Positions 39,946 to 51,420 of a stretch of 64,000 bases of DNA are shown in pieces. The stretch comes from Pseudo-nitzschia pungens (lineage: Eukaryota > Bacillariophyta > Bacillariophyceae > Bacillariales > Bacillariaceae). Location: contig CM074759.1 of NCBI GenBank assembly GCA_037355855.1, forward strand, positions 3,720,001 through 3,784,000, given 5' to 3'. Under the pieces are notes generated by a model, which searched no databases, was not told the DNA's origin, and was given only the letters and a program-made list of their open reading frames with translations. Numbering within the stretch: the first letter of the stretch is position 1; each line of letters opens with the position of its first letter. The position numbers were made by a program, and so were the translations under genes.

Positions 39946-40240
39946 TTTATCCAGGGCGATGCTACAAGGGTGTTGTTCGCAGTAAAAAATCCATGCATCG
40001 GACCTAGCAAAACCACTCGCTTGCTGTTTGCTGCTTACTCCCTACTAAGTTGCAGTTTGCGACGGGCTTTGGCTCTGGTATCTGCCAGACCCACCATGGT
40101 CGAGGTGTTTGGTACCGGTATGTGTTCTCGTTATTCTGATGCGAAGAACTGTGGTGTCAAAAAATGTGATTTTATGAAGAGATTGGAAAGGCGCTCAAAC
40201 AAACCAACTAACAAAACAGCTTACTTTAAGAGGTTATAAC

Positions 40241-40471
40241 TGTTACATGCTACTAGCGTTGCAATCATAAACCATGATTAAATAATTAACCAAATACCAT
40301 ATACTAGCTGACCAGCTGAACGTTTGAATATTCAAACTGTACGCCAGACGCGCTGGCAATGCATGTGCATCGTTATTCAAATGATCACGCAAAAAGAAAG
40401 ACTCGCTTAAGAGTTAACGATTAAGACACAATTTGCATATTACTCCAAATTTTCTACGTTAGAGTGTAACA
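40241..40471 (+). repeat. G1 5' LTR, short subtype
   Basis: A 231-bp LTR, TGTTACATGC...GTGTAACA, related to 38154-38425. It starts exactly at the end of the TIR element. It differs from the LTR at 47664-47984, so the element between them may be recombinant or composite. Confidence 0.8.
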
Positions 40472-40523
40472 CAGTAATTACTGTTTATCTTCAACATAGG
40501 AAACAGTAGAATTCAGTACTGAA
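40471..40523 (+). promoter_or_regulatory. G1 leader palindromes
   Basis: ACAGTAATTACTGT at 40471-40484 and TTCAGTACTGAA at 40512-40523, both perfect. Confidence 0.8.
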
Positions 40524-40621
40524 CCAAATAAAAGCAAACAAATAAATACCAAATTCCCCTATCCTCAACAAGAGAGGCACCTTGTATCTCCAACAAGCAA
40601 CTCACCACCAACCTATCCAAC

Positions 40622-41593
40622 ATGGCAGGAATATACAGAGACCCTCCGGTCGCCTACAAGAGCTCCTTCGACAGCTCTAAGCCCAAGCTTGTCACCCTAT
40701 CGGTCTACGACGCCGAAGATCACTCAGATAGCGTGAAAGTCCCGCTCTTTACGGACAAAGGAGGCTTAGAGGAATTGCTCCAAATCAAAGAGGGTTTCAT
40801 GAATGCTGCAGAAGACTTAGGCATACCAAACGCACAACTCATCAGATATTTTGGCAGGTGCCTGTGCTGCGTCAATGCTCAAACCAAGTGGAGAGTGCTC
40901 TCGAGGACAACTCAAGGAAACAACCAAAGACTTTATCCACTAACAAGAGACGGCTTCTAATCGGCATTCAAGGCCTTTATCAAACTCTACTGTGACGCAG
41001 AAGACGCATGAGATCTCATGCACATCTATCTTTGAAGCGCAGCGTACAAGAAGAAGGTGGAGTCAACCTGCAAGGATCACACTGACCGTCTCATGGTCCT
41101 CATGAAGTACACGTCCAAACTACATGGATACGTGGCTAACCTGGACCACTTGCAGAAACTCACCATATTGCTCCATAGCCACCCCAATAGCTGGATCAAA
41201 GACTACATTCGAATCCATCTTGGTATTACAAGAGAAACTACGGCACAATTCATCATGGACCATATGAGCAGTCTAGACAGACTCAGCAAGCAAAAGAACA
41301 AGAACAATGGGAGACATCCTAACAGTTCTAACAGTTCTAACAACAACAAGAAATGCTATGGCAATCAAACCGACCAGAACAAAAACAAAAAGAAATCTAA
41401 TACCTGTTGGATTCCAGGACACAACCACGATTAGTCCAAATGTCCTAAGAACAAGTACTTCAAGAATTATAAGGGACCTAGCAATAACAACAACAACAAC
41501 AACAACAACAAAGGATCCAACTCAAATACAAGGGAAACCTTCCACTCTCAATGCCCACGCAGTATCGATGGAGACCTAGTATGGCTCCCCTGA
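40622..41593 (+). pseudogene. G1 gag, several stops
   Basis: Starts MAGIYRDPPVAYKSSF. An extra Cys codon (CLCCVN) shifts the spacing, and stops occur near 40960, 41010, 41035 and 41433 (the last inside the knuckle CWIPGHNHD-stop). The end (SIDGDLVWLP-TGA) is conserved and the pol ATG follows directly in frame. Confidence 0.8.
41591..41593 (+). promoter_or_regulatory. In-frame TGA between G1 gag and pol (candidate readthrough stop)
   Basis: CTC-CCC-TGA-ATG: gag ends and pol continues in the same frame. Equivalent stops are at 59903-59905 (TGA-CTC), 23920-23922 (TGA-ATC) and 32429-32431 (TGA-TTG), where no ATG follows. Reinitiation at an adjacent ATG therefore does not explain the layout. Confidence 0.75.
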
Positions 41594-43650
41594 ATGCAAA
41601 ACCATTCCAACAAAAAGAGACCCAAGGGTCCACCAAAACTAGCAATCACCATGCCTCCGGCGCCACAGGCCCTGGATGCCAGTACAGCACAGCTGTCTGG
41701 GATGACGGATGGAGGAGATCTCCCAGAGAAAGAGGGGAAGGAACCTACAGGATGGAGTATTCCTGTTGAGCGCTCAGCAAAGACTGCAACAGCAGCAACA
41801 AAAACAGTTCGATTCTCAGAAAAGAGCAATCCGAACATGGATCCGAATCGATCCAAGGGTACAACAGACGCATCATCAGTATCAATTAATACAATTGATT
41901 CCAACAAGAGAGCAGCAACAAATGGACCAACCTTGTCTCTAGCAAGAAATTGGTCTACCGGTACAGCAAAAAATCTCTATTGCAATCCCGGAAACTCCAA
42001 AGACTACACCAAAGGAGGTGCATTGGAGCAAAATTATTTGAAACTGCTGTCAACTGCTGCAAATACAGCAGAACAGGCATCCCCAAATAAGAGCAACGTG
42101 GCTCCTATTCTTCTAACTACAGTACAGTACATACAAGGCATCCCTCTTAAAGCAAGACCACTACTTGCACTACTTGATAGTGGATCCTCCAGAACACTCA
42201 TCAATAAAAGAGCACTACCATTTGGCACAATACCAATACGAAGCAAGCATCAAGTCCTCACAACTACAGCAAATGGAAGTTTCGATACTACAGAATATAT
42301 TATCATGAAGAACATCAAACTACAAGAGTTTGGCAACTACAACATCAACCGACAAGAGGCAAGACTATCCCATTCCCCCGACTGCAAATATGATCTTATA
42401 CTAGGCAGAGACTTCCTCCACCTAGCAAAGATCAACCTCCTATTCAATACCGGAGCAGTTCAGTGGATGGATAGAACTATTCCTATGAAGGACACCTCCT
42501 TATACCACGAGTCTAACTACACCATGCTCATGGAAGAACTAGAAGACGTAGAACTCTTTGCTGATGATCCCTCCTTTGCTAATCCATACAAGTCCAAAGT
42601 CATCCTAGACAGAGCCTACCAAGAAACAGATCCATCAACAGTTGCACAGCAACAGTCACACATGTCCAGAACAGAGCAGCAACAGTTCCAAGCAATACTA
42701 AGTAAGTATCCTAATGTCTTCAATGGAAAGTTAGGAAAGTATCCACACAAGAAGATCTCTCTAAGACTGAAGCCCGGATCCAAGCCCATACACAAGAAGC
42801 CTTATCCAGTTGCATACAAAAGAGAAGACCTATTCAAAAGGGAGCTCCAGAATCACTGTAATGATGGAGTACTCAAAAGATGCACTGGACTCGCCAAATG
42901 GGCATTCCCAACCTTCATACTACCAAAGAAAGACAACAGAGTTAGATGGGTATCAGACTTCAGAGAACTCAATGAACTTCTTGAAAGACATCCTTATCCA
43001 ATCCCTAGGATACAGGATATCATGAACAAGAGAGGCAAGTACACTCACTTCACCAAGATTGACTTGTCCATGCAATACTACTGCTTTGAACTGGATGACG
43101 CAAGCAAGAAGCTCTGTACCATAGTCACCCCATATGGCTGCTATGAATACCAAAGACTATCAATGAGAGTTAAAGTCTCCCTGGATGTTGCTCAACAACT
43201 CATGGAAGATATCCTACAAGACACTGACTGCACTGTTTATATTGAGATGACATTGGTATTTGGACTAATGGCTCCTTTGATCCACATATGAAGACCATTG
43301 ACAAGATTCTCGACAGGCTTAACCAAAATGGGCTGAAGTGCAACCCCCTCAAGTGTGATTGGGCTGTACAAGAAACAGACTTCCTTGGTTACTGGATGAC
43401 GCCTACAGCTGCTAAGCCTTGGAGAAAGAAGATTGAAGCCATCCTACATATGGACTGACCAAGAACTGTAACCCAAGTCAAGTCCTTTCCAGGAGCAGTA
43501 GGATACTACAGAGATATGTGGCCTCGCAGGTCTCATGTCCTAGCTCCTCTCTTTGATATTACCGGCAGCCCCAAGCAAAAGACTTCTCAAGCAGCTTCCA
43601 TCAAAGCCAAGCAGCGCAAAGCTCCTTCAACTTTCACTTGGGGACCTGCT

Positions 43651-43766
43651 TATATGTCTCCCATGTAATTAAGTGGAGTCCCCGAAAGGAATGTATGCCT
43701 AATCGTGGGAGCCGACAATGGAACAATATTATTGGCAGAGCATGCCAAATTTGGTATATATACCAA
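43651..43766 (+). repeat. G1 LTR fragment inserted in RNase H
   Basis: 116 bp of internal LTR sequence (words GTCTCCCATGTAATTAAG, GCCTAATCGTGGGAGCCGA, matching 57295-57410), flanked by a 30-bp direct repeat of the RNase H gene at 43621-43650 and 43767-43796. Confidence 0.85.
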
Positions 43767-44299
43767 GCTCCTTCAACTTTCACTTGGGGACCTGCTCAAG
43801 ACAAAGCCTTTCAAGAAATGAAAGCCATGGTGGCAGCGGATGCGCTGAACACCTATCCAGACCTTAACAAGCCCTTTGAACTGTATACTGATGCCTCAGA
43901 CCTCCAACTTGGCGCTGCCATACTACAGGATGGCAAGCCCATAGCATATTGGTCCAAGAAACTATCTGATGCCCAAAAGAACTATACTACTTTGGAGAAA
44001 GAACTCCTTGCAATAGTACTCTGCTGCAAAGAGTACAAAAAAATGCTACTTGGTGGGGTAATCAATGTATACACTGACCATAAAAACCTTATCTTCAGAA
44101 CCCTATCAGTCCAACGCGTCCTCCGATGGAGACTATTCCTGGAAGAATTTGGTGTCAATCTCACCTATGTTTAAGGCAAAAAGAATGTTCTTGCCGATGC
44201 CTTCTCCAGGCTCCCCAGGATGGATCCACCTACTGTGGGGAAGAAAGAAGCCCTTGGTAAGGGCACTCTAATTGATTTCTTGAAGCTTGAAGTCCCCAA

Positions 44300-46265
44300 T
44301 AATAATAATATACTTATTTAAGTAGGAAAATCCACCGAAGGTGGTTAAAAGCTACTCAGTCTGTAACCAGACTTTATCGTCGCCTCAATCGAAGAGTCAG
44401 GACCCCAAGTTGTAGAACGACGCGCCGCCTCAACCATGGGGGATTATGCCCCAGGTTGTAAAGACAACTATTTTGCAAACAAACCTTGGTAAGAAACAAG
44501 AAAAAAACGAACCAGTCCAGAGCACAACAGACACTGCTGTTACAAAGCGTACAGGAGACGGAGTAACAAGAACGTGAACGGGAAAGACACAAGCAAAACT
44601 GTCCCTTGAATGATGCTGTAAAGCATCAGTAATGCTAGTGGTCAGCTGACACAGGCAAAACCCTTCCTCAGATACATAGTATCAGTAATGCCAGTGGTCA
44701 GCATACAAAAGCAAAACTCCTCTCTAAATGCTGGAGTGCAGCATCAGTAATGCGAGTAGTCAGCCCCAAACACATTCCTTACCAAAAGAACACAAGCAAA
44801 ATTTCCCAGGTAATGCTCGTGGTGCCGGTATTGGTACCTGCTGGTACCTAGGTATAACACATAGAGGCGGTGGAGCCTACTACCAAATTCAAATTCGTAA
44901 CAGCTGGCCTTCTGTTCGAACTTGAACTTGAGCTTCCGTAGTAGCTTGGAAACAGGGCTCTAAGTGATAACACTGAAATACCAGCAGGCCTGTAGTCTTG
45001 GAAACAGGTTGCAGCTGTACTGTGAACTGGAGGGGTATATGTAGGTGGTGGAGCCTTAAGTAACATGTACTTAGCGACTTTGGGGCTTGGGTCAGAAAAA
45101 CAGTAGGTCCATAATCAAAAGCAATTATGGTCCAGCAGGGCAGTAGACTTGAAAACAGATGACAGTTGAAGTGTGCACCTGAGAGGGTTATGTAGGTAGG
45201 AGAGCCTTAAGCAAGCTGTACTTAGCGGCTTTGGGGCTTGGGTCATAAAACAGTAGGACCATAAGCGAAAACACTTATGGTACAGCAGGGCAGTAGACTT
45301 GAAAACAGATGACAGTTGAAGTGTGCATCTGAGAGGTATATGTAGATGGTAGAGCCTTAAGCGAACTGTACTTAGCGGCTTTGGGGCTTGGGTCAAAAAA
45401 CAGTAGGACCATAAGCGAAACATTTATGGACCAGCAGGGCAGTAGACTTGAAAACAGATAACATTTATACTGTACACCTGAGAGGTATATGTAGATGGTA
45501 GAGCCTTAAGCGAACTGTACTTAGCGGCTTCGGGGCTTAGGTCAGAAAACAGTAGGACCATAAGCGAAAACACTTATGGTACAGCAGGGCAGTAGACTTG
45601 GAAACAGATAACATTTATACTGTACACCTGAGAGGTATATGTAGATGGTAGAGCCTTAAGTGAACTGTACTTAGCGGCTTTGGGGCTTGGGTCAGAAAAC
45701 AGTAGGACCATAAGCGAAAACACTTATGGTCCAGCAGGGCAGTAGACTTGGAAACAGATGACATGTGGAGTTTCTTGTAGAAATATTCCTACAGAGGAAG
45801 AATTTAAGTGAGAATCACTTAAGCAGCTTGGAAACAGTGTAGAACATTAAGTATAGCAAGATATACGTAAGGGCCTTGGTTGGAGCTTGGAAACAGATCG
45901 AAGCAGAAATTCATTCGCAGAAATACTCGTACGGTACATCGAAAATAAGTGGTGAATTGCCGTAGTATCTGTACTGGAAGTGCTGTAGAAAATTATGTGT
46001 CGGTTTTGGTGTTGGTGCTGCTGCTGTTGCTGATCCCTCGGTCGAGTGGTGAATTGGCAACAAAATCAACCGAAAGAAGCATCCAGCAACTGAACCGATA
46101 GCAGAAACGAAGAGCGCAGGTCTTGGTTAATACATGTAGGTCCTGGGGTTGTGATTGGGGGTGTATAAGGGAGCGAGATATCGCATGGTAAAGTTGTGTA
46201 GAAATCTACGTATTTTTAATACTGGAACATCGGAACGTCGGACAAAATGCGCGATGCGCAAATTG
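44300..46265 (-). mobile_element. LINE-tailed non-autonomous element, copy 1
   Basis: A 1966-bp non-coding element in minus orientation, bounded by the 19-bp duplication TGAAGCTTGAAGTCCCCAA (44281-44299 and 46266-46284) from G1 pol. Its 3' end (left) has an (AAT)n tail and the same hairpins as the LINE 3' end. Its interior has five 150-bp hairpin-bearing repeats (about 44990-45760). Its 5' end reads CAATTTGCGC in element sense, the same start as copy 2. I see no protein-coding frame. Confidence 0.9.
44990..45760 (-). repeat. 150-bp tandem array in copy 1
   Basis: The phrase CAGTAGACTTG(A/G)AAACAGAT recurs at exact 150-bp steps (about 45141, 45291, 45441, 45591, 45741), with a diverged unit before. 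Each unit carries a stem-loop around CCATAAG...CTTATGG. Confidence 0.88.
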
Positions 46266-47649
46266 TGAAGCTTGAAGTCCCCAAACAAGATGAAGAACTG
46301 TTTCTAGCAGAGTTCCCCAACTTATTCCAGCACTTATGCAATGACGCAGACCAGGAACTACAAGCCTGTCTGCTGAATAATGAGTGTCTTCTCAATCTAC
46401 CAAACAACCAAGATACTATGGAATGCCAGGTGAACTACTCCAATATCTATCTCCATCAGCAGAAGGATCCTACCATCAAGTTCAAGACTCAATCCAGAGC
46501 CTTCTTCTACCAAGAATTAGAGGGCAATAAGATACTTTGCTACGCCAACCAATCCAATCCCGAATGCTGGAGAATCTACATCCCAGCATCCATCATTAAT
46601 GATACCATCAAGTGATATCATCTCCTGTTGGGTCATTGTGGATCCACTCGGTTACACCAAACTATATCAGCTCGCTTCTACCCTGACAACTTAACCAGCT
46701 TATGCAAGTCCTACATATGCCCAGACCAATGCATCCAATACAAGAATCAGAATTCCCAATATGGCAAGCTTCCCCCCAAGGAAGCGCCACTGTCCCCATT
46801 TCATGAGGTCCATGTGGATCTAATAGGTCCCTGGAAGATTACAGCACAAGGCAAAACTTACAACTTCAAGGCCCTAACCTGTATTGATCCAGTTACTAAT
46901 CTCCTGGAAATTATCAGAATCAGAGACAAGTCCTACCAGCATGTATCAGACCAATTCAAGAACTGTTGGCTCTTGAGATATCCAAGACCTATCAGATGCG
47001 TCCATGACAATGGTGGAGAATTCCTAGGAGCTGGGTTCCAAACCACGCTCAAACAGTATGGGATTCAGTCCATTCCTATGACAGTAAAGAATCCCCAGTC
47101 TAACGCCATCTGTGAAAGAGTCCATCATACAGTTGCTGATATCCTCAGAGTCCTGGTACACGTTAATCTCCCTGAAGCCAATACCAGAGCCAGTTAGCTC
47201 ATGGATAATGCCCTTGCAACATGTATGCATGTCTCCAGATGTGCTGTCAACGCGGCCTTACAGGCCTCTCCTGGATCCCTCCAATCGGGACATGCTGGTG
47301 GATTTACCACTAACTTCCAATCTATTGGCACTACAGCAGCTCCGACAACAAGGTATCAACAAGGCCCTGCTCAGAGACAATGCCAAGCGCAAGGAACATA
47401 CCTTTCAACCCAATGAAAAGGTATGGATGCAACAACCGGATCCGGACAAGTTACAACCCCAGAAGACAGGACCATTCACTTTTGCCCAGGTCAATGATAA
47501 TGGTACTGTTAAAATCCAAAAGACTCCATCGATTGTTGAAACAGTTAACATCTGGAAGCTAACGCCATACAAAGAGGCACCAACAAACCAATCTGGCGCG
47601 TCAGAAGTATCAGCAATTCATTGGTCAGCTTAAGTATGGGATTTGTTCA

Positions 47650-47663
47650 ATCATGAGGCACTA
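47650..47663 (+). promoter_or_regulatory. G1 polypurine tract
   Basis: ATCATGAGGCACTA next to the 3' LTR, identical to 32052-32065. Confidence 0.75.
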
Positions 47664-47984
47664 TGTGACAGGCTAGCGTAGCTAGCGGTCACGACTGAAT
47701 AATTAACCGAATCCCATGTGGAAATCGAATATTATATTTCCAGTCATGAATACATTTTTATATGTGTTCTAATTATTATGGTCGAGTCCCAGAAGAGGAT
47801 ATATGCCTAATCGTGGGAACCGACAATGAAATAACATTTATGGCAGAGCATGCCAAAATGTGGCTATGCTCGCGACCTCAAATTTCATATGTTTCCACTC
47901 TCAATTTGTGTAACAATATTTCGTAAAGTATCTAGACATTCACAATTTTCATACTACTCCGAAATTCTACCTTAGACTGTAACA
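47664..47984 (+). repeat. G1 3' LTR
   Basis: A 321-bp LTR, TGTGACAGGC...CTGTAACA, of the subtype seen at 32066 and 57202. The right flank (GGCTG) does not repeat the left flank of the LTR at 40241. Confidence 0.85.
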
Positions 47985-49395
47985 GGCTGTTGTACTGTTG
48001 CAAAAGTGGAAGTGTTTTCTGAGTCAGGTGTTGTTGCAATAGTTGGAAGTTTGCTGCTGTCATTCTCCACCTTATTCCAAATGCAATCTGTTATATATTT
48101 CCAAGCAATTCTTAGAATGAATTCTCTCTATTGGTAAAGTAACTTTACATCTGGAGCGGTAGAAAGTACACTTTTTCATGCAAATTGTACAGCATGATGA
48201 GTCACAATTAGTAAAAAATTGTGCTCATTGGAAAGAACATTTAAGGGGTCAGGGGAGACTCTTAATCTTTGTTTTCAACCAAATTAAAAGTGAACAATTA
48301 CAACCTTGAGGTTGTGTAAAATAACCTCAACCTAAAACCTCAAGGTTTTGGTAAATAACCTCAACCTCAATCTAAGGTTGCCCATACGCAACCTACAACC
48401 TCAACCTAAATTATTTTAAGTTCAAAAACCTAATGAGTAAAAATTCAACCTGAAGGTCATGGGATTCTCCTAGGCCCTAAAATGTACAGGTTTTTTTTAC
48501 AATATTCTACGGAGAAGTCAGTAGTAGTGAGGCAGACAGTATTGTGCAATATACAGAAAGTATATTTTCTTCCACTCCTGTAGCCCCTAATTGATCAAAG
48601 TTTTTACTAGGCTTTGCAACACATTCTCTCGTGATATTGTAGAGCGCCACTGCAATGAATTCCACAGTATTTCTTGTTTCCTTTTCTTTCCAATGTCCAC
48701 AGAACATGAATAGAAAACAACCTTCCTTCTGTTTGTTTTGGTTTAGGAGCAAGTTGTGACAAGGATCTGATACTTCTTTGTTACTACATCATCTGATTGT
48801 TATGCCTAACCTTAAGTATTGTTGTACATATCAAATATATTGTCATACTGTTCATACTACTATTGGCTCCTATCCTTCTGCATGCTTTGGCAAATACGTC
48901 ATGCTCACTTTTTGTTCTTGTTGAGTGATGCAAGGAAGAAGCAGCAGATCAAATCAATTAATTCATTTCTGTTTTGTTAGGTTGTGGTAACAAAGAATTC
49001 ATCCATCCTGATAGAGGATCCTTGTGGCCGGTGATGAAAAGTTGGATAGGTAGGTATTTTCTCTGGGCTTAGCACTACTCCCAAAATATTCATTTTGTGA
49101 GCAAGAACTTTCTGCATGTGACTGCCCTACCAGCCATAATTCTGTTTCATTATGTTGCTTTGCCTTCTTATCAGTCTTGGGTAACACTCCAAGTGACAAT
49201 AACAAGCTTTATTTATCTATGATAAAAGAAAAGAACTCAGACACAAGCAGCTAATGTGTGATAGCCTTGCTCCAGTGGGTCATAAAAGAGAGAATCAACA
49301 CAAACGGAGACAATTCCAAATAATGCAAGGTGGCTCAGCGCAGCAGTTCTTGCTTGAATATTTCAGTTGATGGAGTCAGATAATGGGCTCTTAGA
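47985..49395. other. Non-coding stretch with AACCTCAACC repeats
   Basis: No convincing gene. 48300-48425 is a cluster of AACCTCAACCT and its complement AGGTTG. A minus-strand frame of 81 codons (48507-48752) has no family features I recognise and I do not call it. Confidence 0.4.
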
Positions 49396-49396
49396 T

Positions 49397-49549
49397 ATGT
49401 AATGATATTGCTCGTCAGCAAAGAGGTAACTGAGTGTATGTAGTATCGTTCGAACAGTACCCTCTGAAGTCTCACTATTTGCCAGCACTCAACGTGCTGC
49501 TGTTGTTATTGTTATCACCTCGTTGCTGACGAGCAATATATCATTACAT
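49397..49549. mobile_element. Small inverted-repeat element (MITE-like)
   Basis: A 153-bp segment whose ends are inverted copies of ATGTAATGATATTGCTCGTC (left 49397-49425, right about 49520-49549). The inner part of the TIR, TGATATTGCTCGTCAGCAA, is also found at the outer end of both copia LTRs. Confidence 0.7.
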
Positions 49550-50499
49550 AGAGCATGAGTGAGGGTGGGGGAGAAGCACTAACAAATTGGGGGTAAATGC
49601 TGGCAGTAGCGTTGCTGTATCATACTGAAAAATTGTAAAGATTAGATGATGAATTAAAGCACTGAAAATCACTTTGATAGTATGAAAACACTGAACTTAC
49701 ATGGTACGTTAAACCTTACGTACTCCTTGTGTCGGAAAACAACAGAAAAAACTGGGCCAGGAACATTATGGAAAAAATACTTTTTTGGGGAAAATTTCCA
49801 TACTTACACGCATTGTATGCGGGACTATTCTCAAAAATCTCAGGGTCAATAAGTATATTTTTAATGAAGCTGAGCGACCATAATTTAAAGGTCATAAACC
49901 AAAATCTTGGTCCAACAATTAAATAGTGTGTCCTCAACGATTTTGTCCTGAACAGCTTGTCCTCAACCATTATGTCCTTAACAATTACTATGTCCTCAAC
50001 GTTTTGTCCTCAACCTCAACGTACAATTTGCGCGACGCGCATTTTGTCCGACGTTCCGATGTTCCAGTATTAAAAATACGTAGATTTCTACACAACTTTA
50101 CCATGCGATATCTCGCTCCCTTATACACCCCCAATCACAACCCCAGGACATACATGTATTAACCAAGACCTGCGCTCTTCGTTTCTGCTATCGGTTCAGT
50201 TGCTGGATGCTTTCTTTCGTTGAGTTTGTTGCCAATTCACTGCTCGACCAAGGGATCAGCAACAGCAGCAGCACCAAAACCAAGAAGATCGACACATAAT
50301 TTTCTACAGCACTTCCAGTACAGATTCTACAGCAATTCACCAATAATTTTCGCTGCTTCGATCTGTTTCCCAGCTCCATCCCCCAAGGCCCCTAAGTATA
50401 TCTTATACTTAATGTTCTACACTGTTTCCAAGCTGCTTAAGTGATTCTCACTTAAATTCTTCCTCTGTAGGAATATTTCTACAAGAAACTCCACATGTC

Positions 50500-51420
50500 A
50501 TCTGTTTCCAAGTCTACTGCCCTGCTGGACCATAAGTGTTTTCGCTTATGGTCCTACTGTTTTCTGACCCAAGCCCCAAAGCCGCTAAGTACAGTTCACT
50601 TAAGGCTCTACCATCTACATATACCTCTCAGGTGTCCAGTATATATGTCATCTGTTTCCAAGTCTACTGCCCTGCTGTACCATAAGTGTTTTCGCTTAAG
50701 GTCCTACTGTTTTCTGACCCAAGCCCCAAAGCCGCTAAGTACAGTTCGCTTAAGGCTCTACCATCTACATATACCTCTCAGGTGTACAGTATAAATGTTA
50801 TCTGTTTCCAAGTCTACTGCCCTGCTGTACCATAAGTGTTTTCGCTTATGGTCCTACTGTTTTTTGACCCAAGCCCCAAAGCTGCTAAGTACAGTTCACT
50901 TAAGGCTCTACCATCTACATATACCTCTCAGGTGTACAGTATAAATGTCATCTGTTTTCAAGTCCATTGCCCTGCTGGACTTATAAGTGTTTTCACTTAT
51001 GGTCCTACTGTTTCTTGACCCAAGCCCCAAAGCCGCTAAGTACAGTTCGCTTAAGGCTCTCCTACCTACATAACCCTCTCAGATGCACACTTCAACTGTC
51101 ATCTGTTTTCAAGTCTACTGCCCTGCTGGACCCTAAGTGTTTTCGCTTAAGGTCCTACTGTTTTATGACCCAAGCCCCAAAGCCGCTAAGTACAGCTTGC
51201 TTAAGGCTCTCCTACCTACATAACCCTCTCAGATGCACACTTCAACTGTCATCTGTTTTCAAGTCTACTGCCCTGCTGGACCATAATTGTTTTCTATTAT
51301 GGACCTACTGTTTTTTCTGACCCAAGCCCCAAAGTCGCTAAGTACATGTTACTTAATGCTTCTCTACCTACATATACCCCTCCAGCTCACAGTACAGCTG
51401 CCACCTGTTTTCAAGACTAC
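50500..51420 (+). repeat. 150-bp tandem hairpin array in copy 2
   Basis: Units start with TCTGTTT(C/T)CAAGTCTACTG at 50501, 50651, 50801, 50951, 51102 and 51252, with a diverged one near 51404. Each has a stem-loop such as GGACCATAAG-TGTTTTCG-CTTATGGTCC, and a second one around CTAAGTACAGTTCGCTTAAG. Confidence 0.9.

Larger units (their letters stand above)
36133..40240. mobile_element. TIR-flanked DNA element with long imperfect inverted repeats
   Basis: 36133-36240 and 40127-40240 are inverted repeats of about 100 bp, both starting GTTATAACCTCT and sharing CTGTTTTGTTAGT, TTTGAGC and CCTTTCCAATCTCTTCATAA blocks. Between them lie a broken ORF, tandem repeats and a later G1 insertion. An LTR abuts the right end, so the target duplication cannot be read. 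I cannot assign a superfamily. Confidence 0.75.
41594..47633 (+). pseudogene. G1 pol, broken at several points
   Basis: 41594-43245 is open through the linker, protease (LLALLDSGSSRTLINKRALP, LILGRDFLHLAKINLLF) and RT up to the active site, where a duplicated GA (43244-43247) destroys YIDD and shifts the frame. Further stops follow (for example near 43457). The RNase H start is interrupted by an LTR scrap (43651-43766). The RNase H frame then runs 43780-44170. The spacer and integrase are split by the 1966-bp element at 44300-46265 and resume at 46285 ([36 protein letters not shown]), with stops near 46615 and 47197, and end at 47633. It is not functional. Confidence 0.88.

Noticed and set aside
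41594..41596. Pol start codon after the gag stop as the general expression mechanism of G1
   Set aside because: Only this copy has ATG directly after TGA. Siblings read CTC, ATC or TTG there, so a conserved restart codon is not supported.
48507..48752. 81-codon minus-strand frame (Cys-rich, CFLFMFCGHWKEK)
   Set aside because: No recognisable family, no supporting context, length expected by chance in AT-rich DNA.
50495..51320. Repeated ORFs (99 and 117 codons) in the 150-bp array
   Set aside because: The frame follows from a 150-bp unit divisible by three. 151-bp steps and stops break it, and the minus-strand copy does not keep a long frame.
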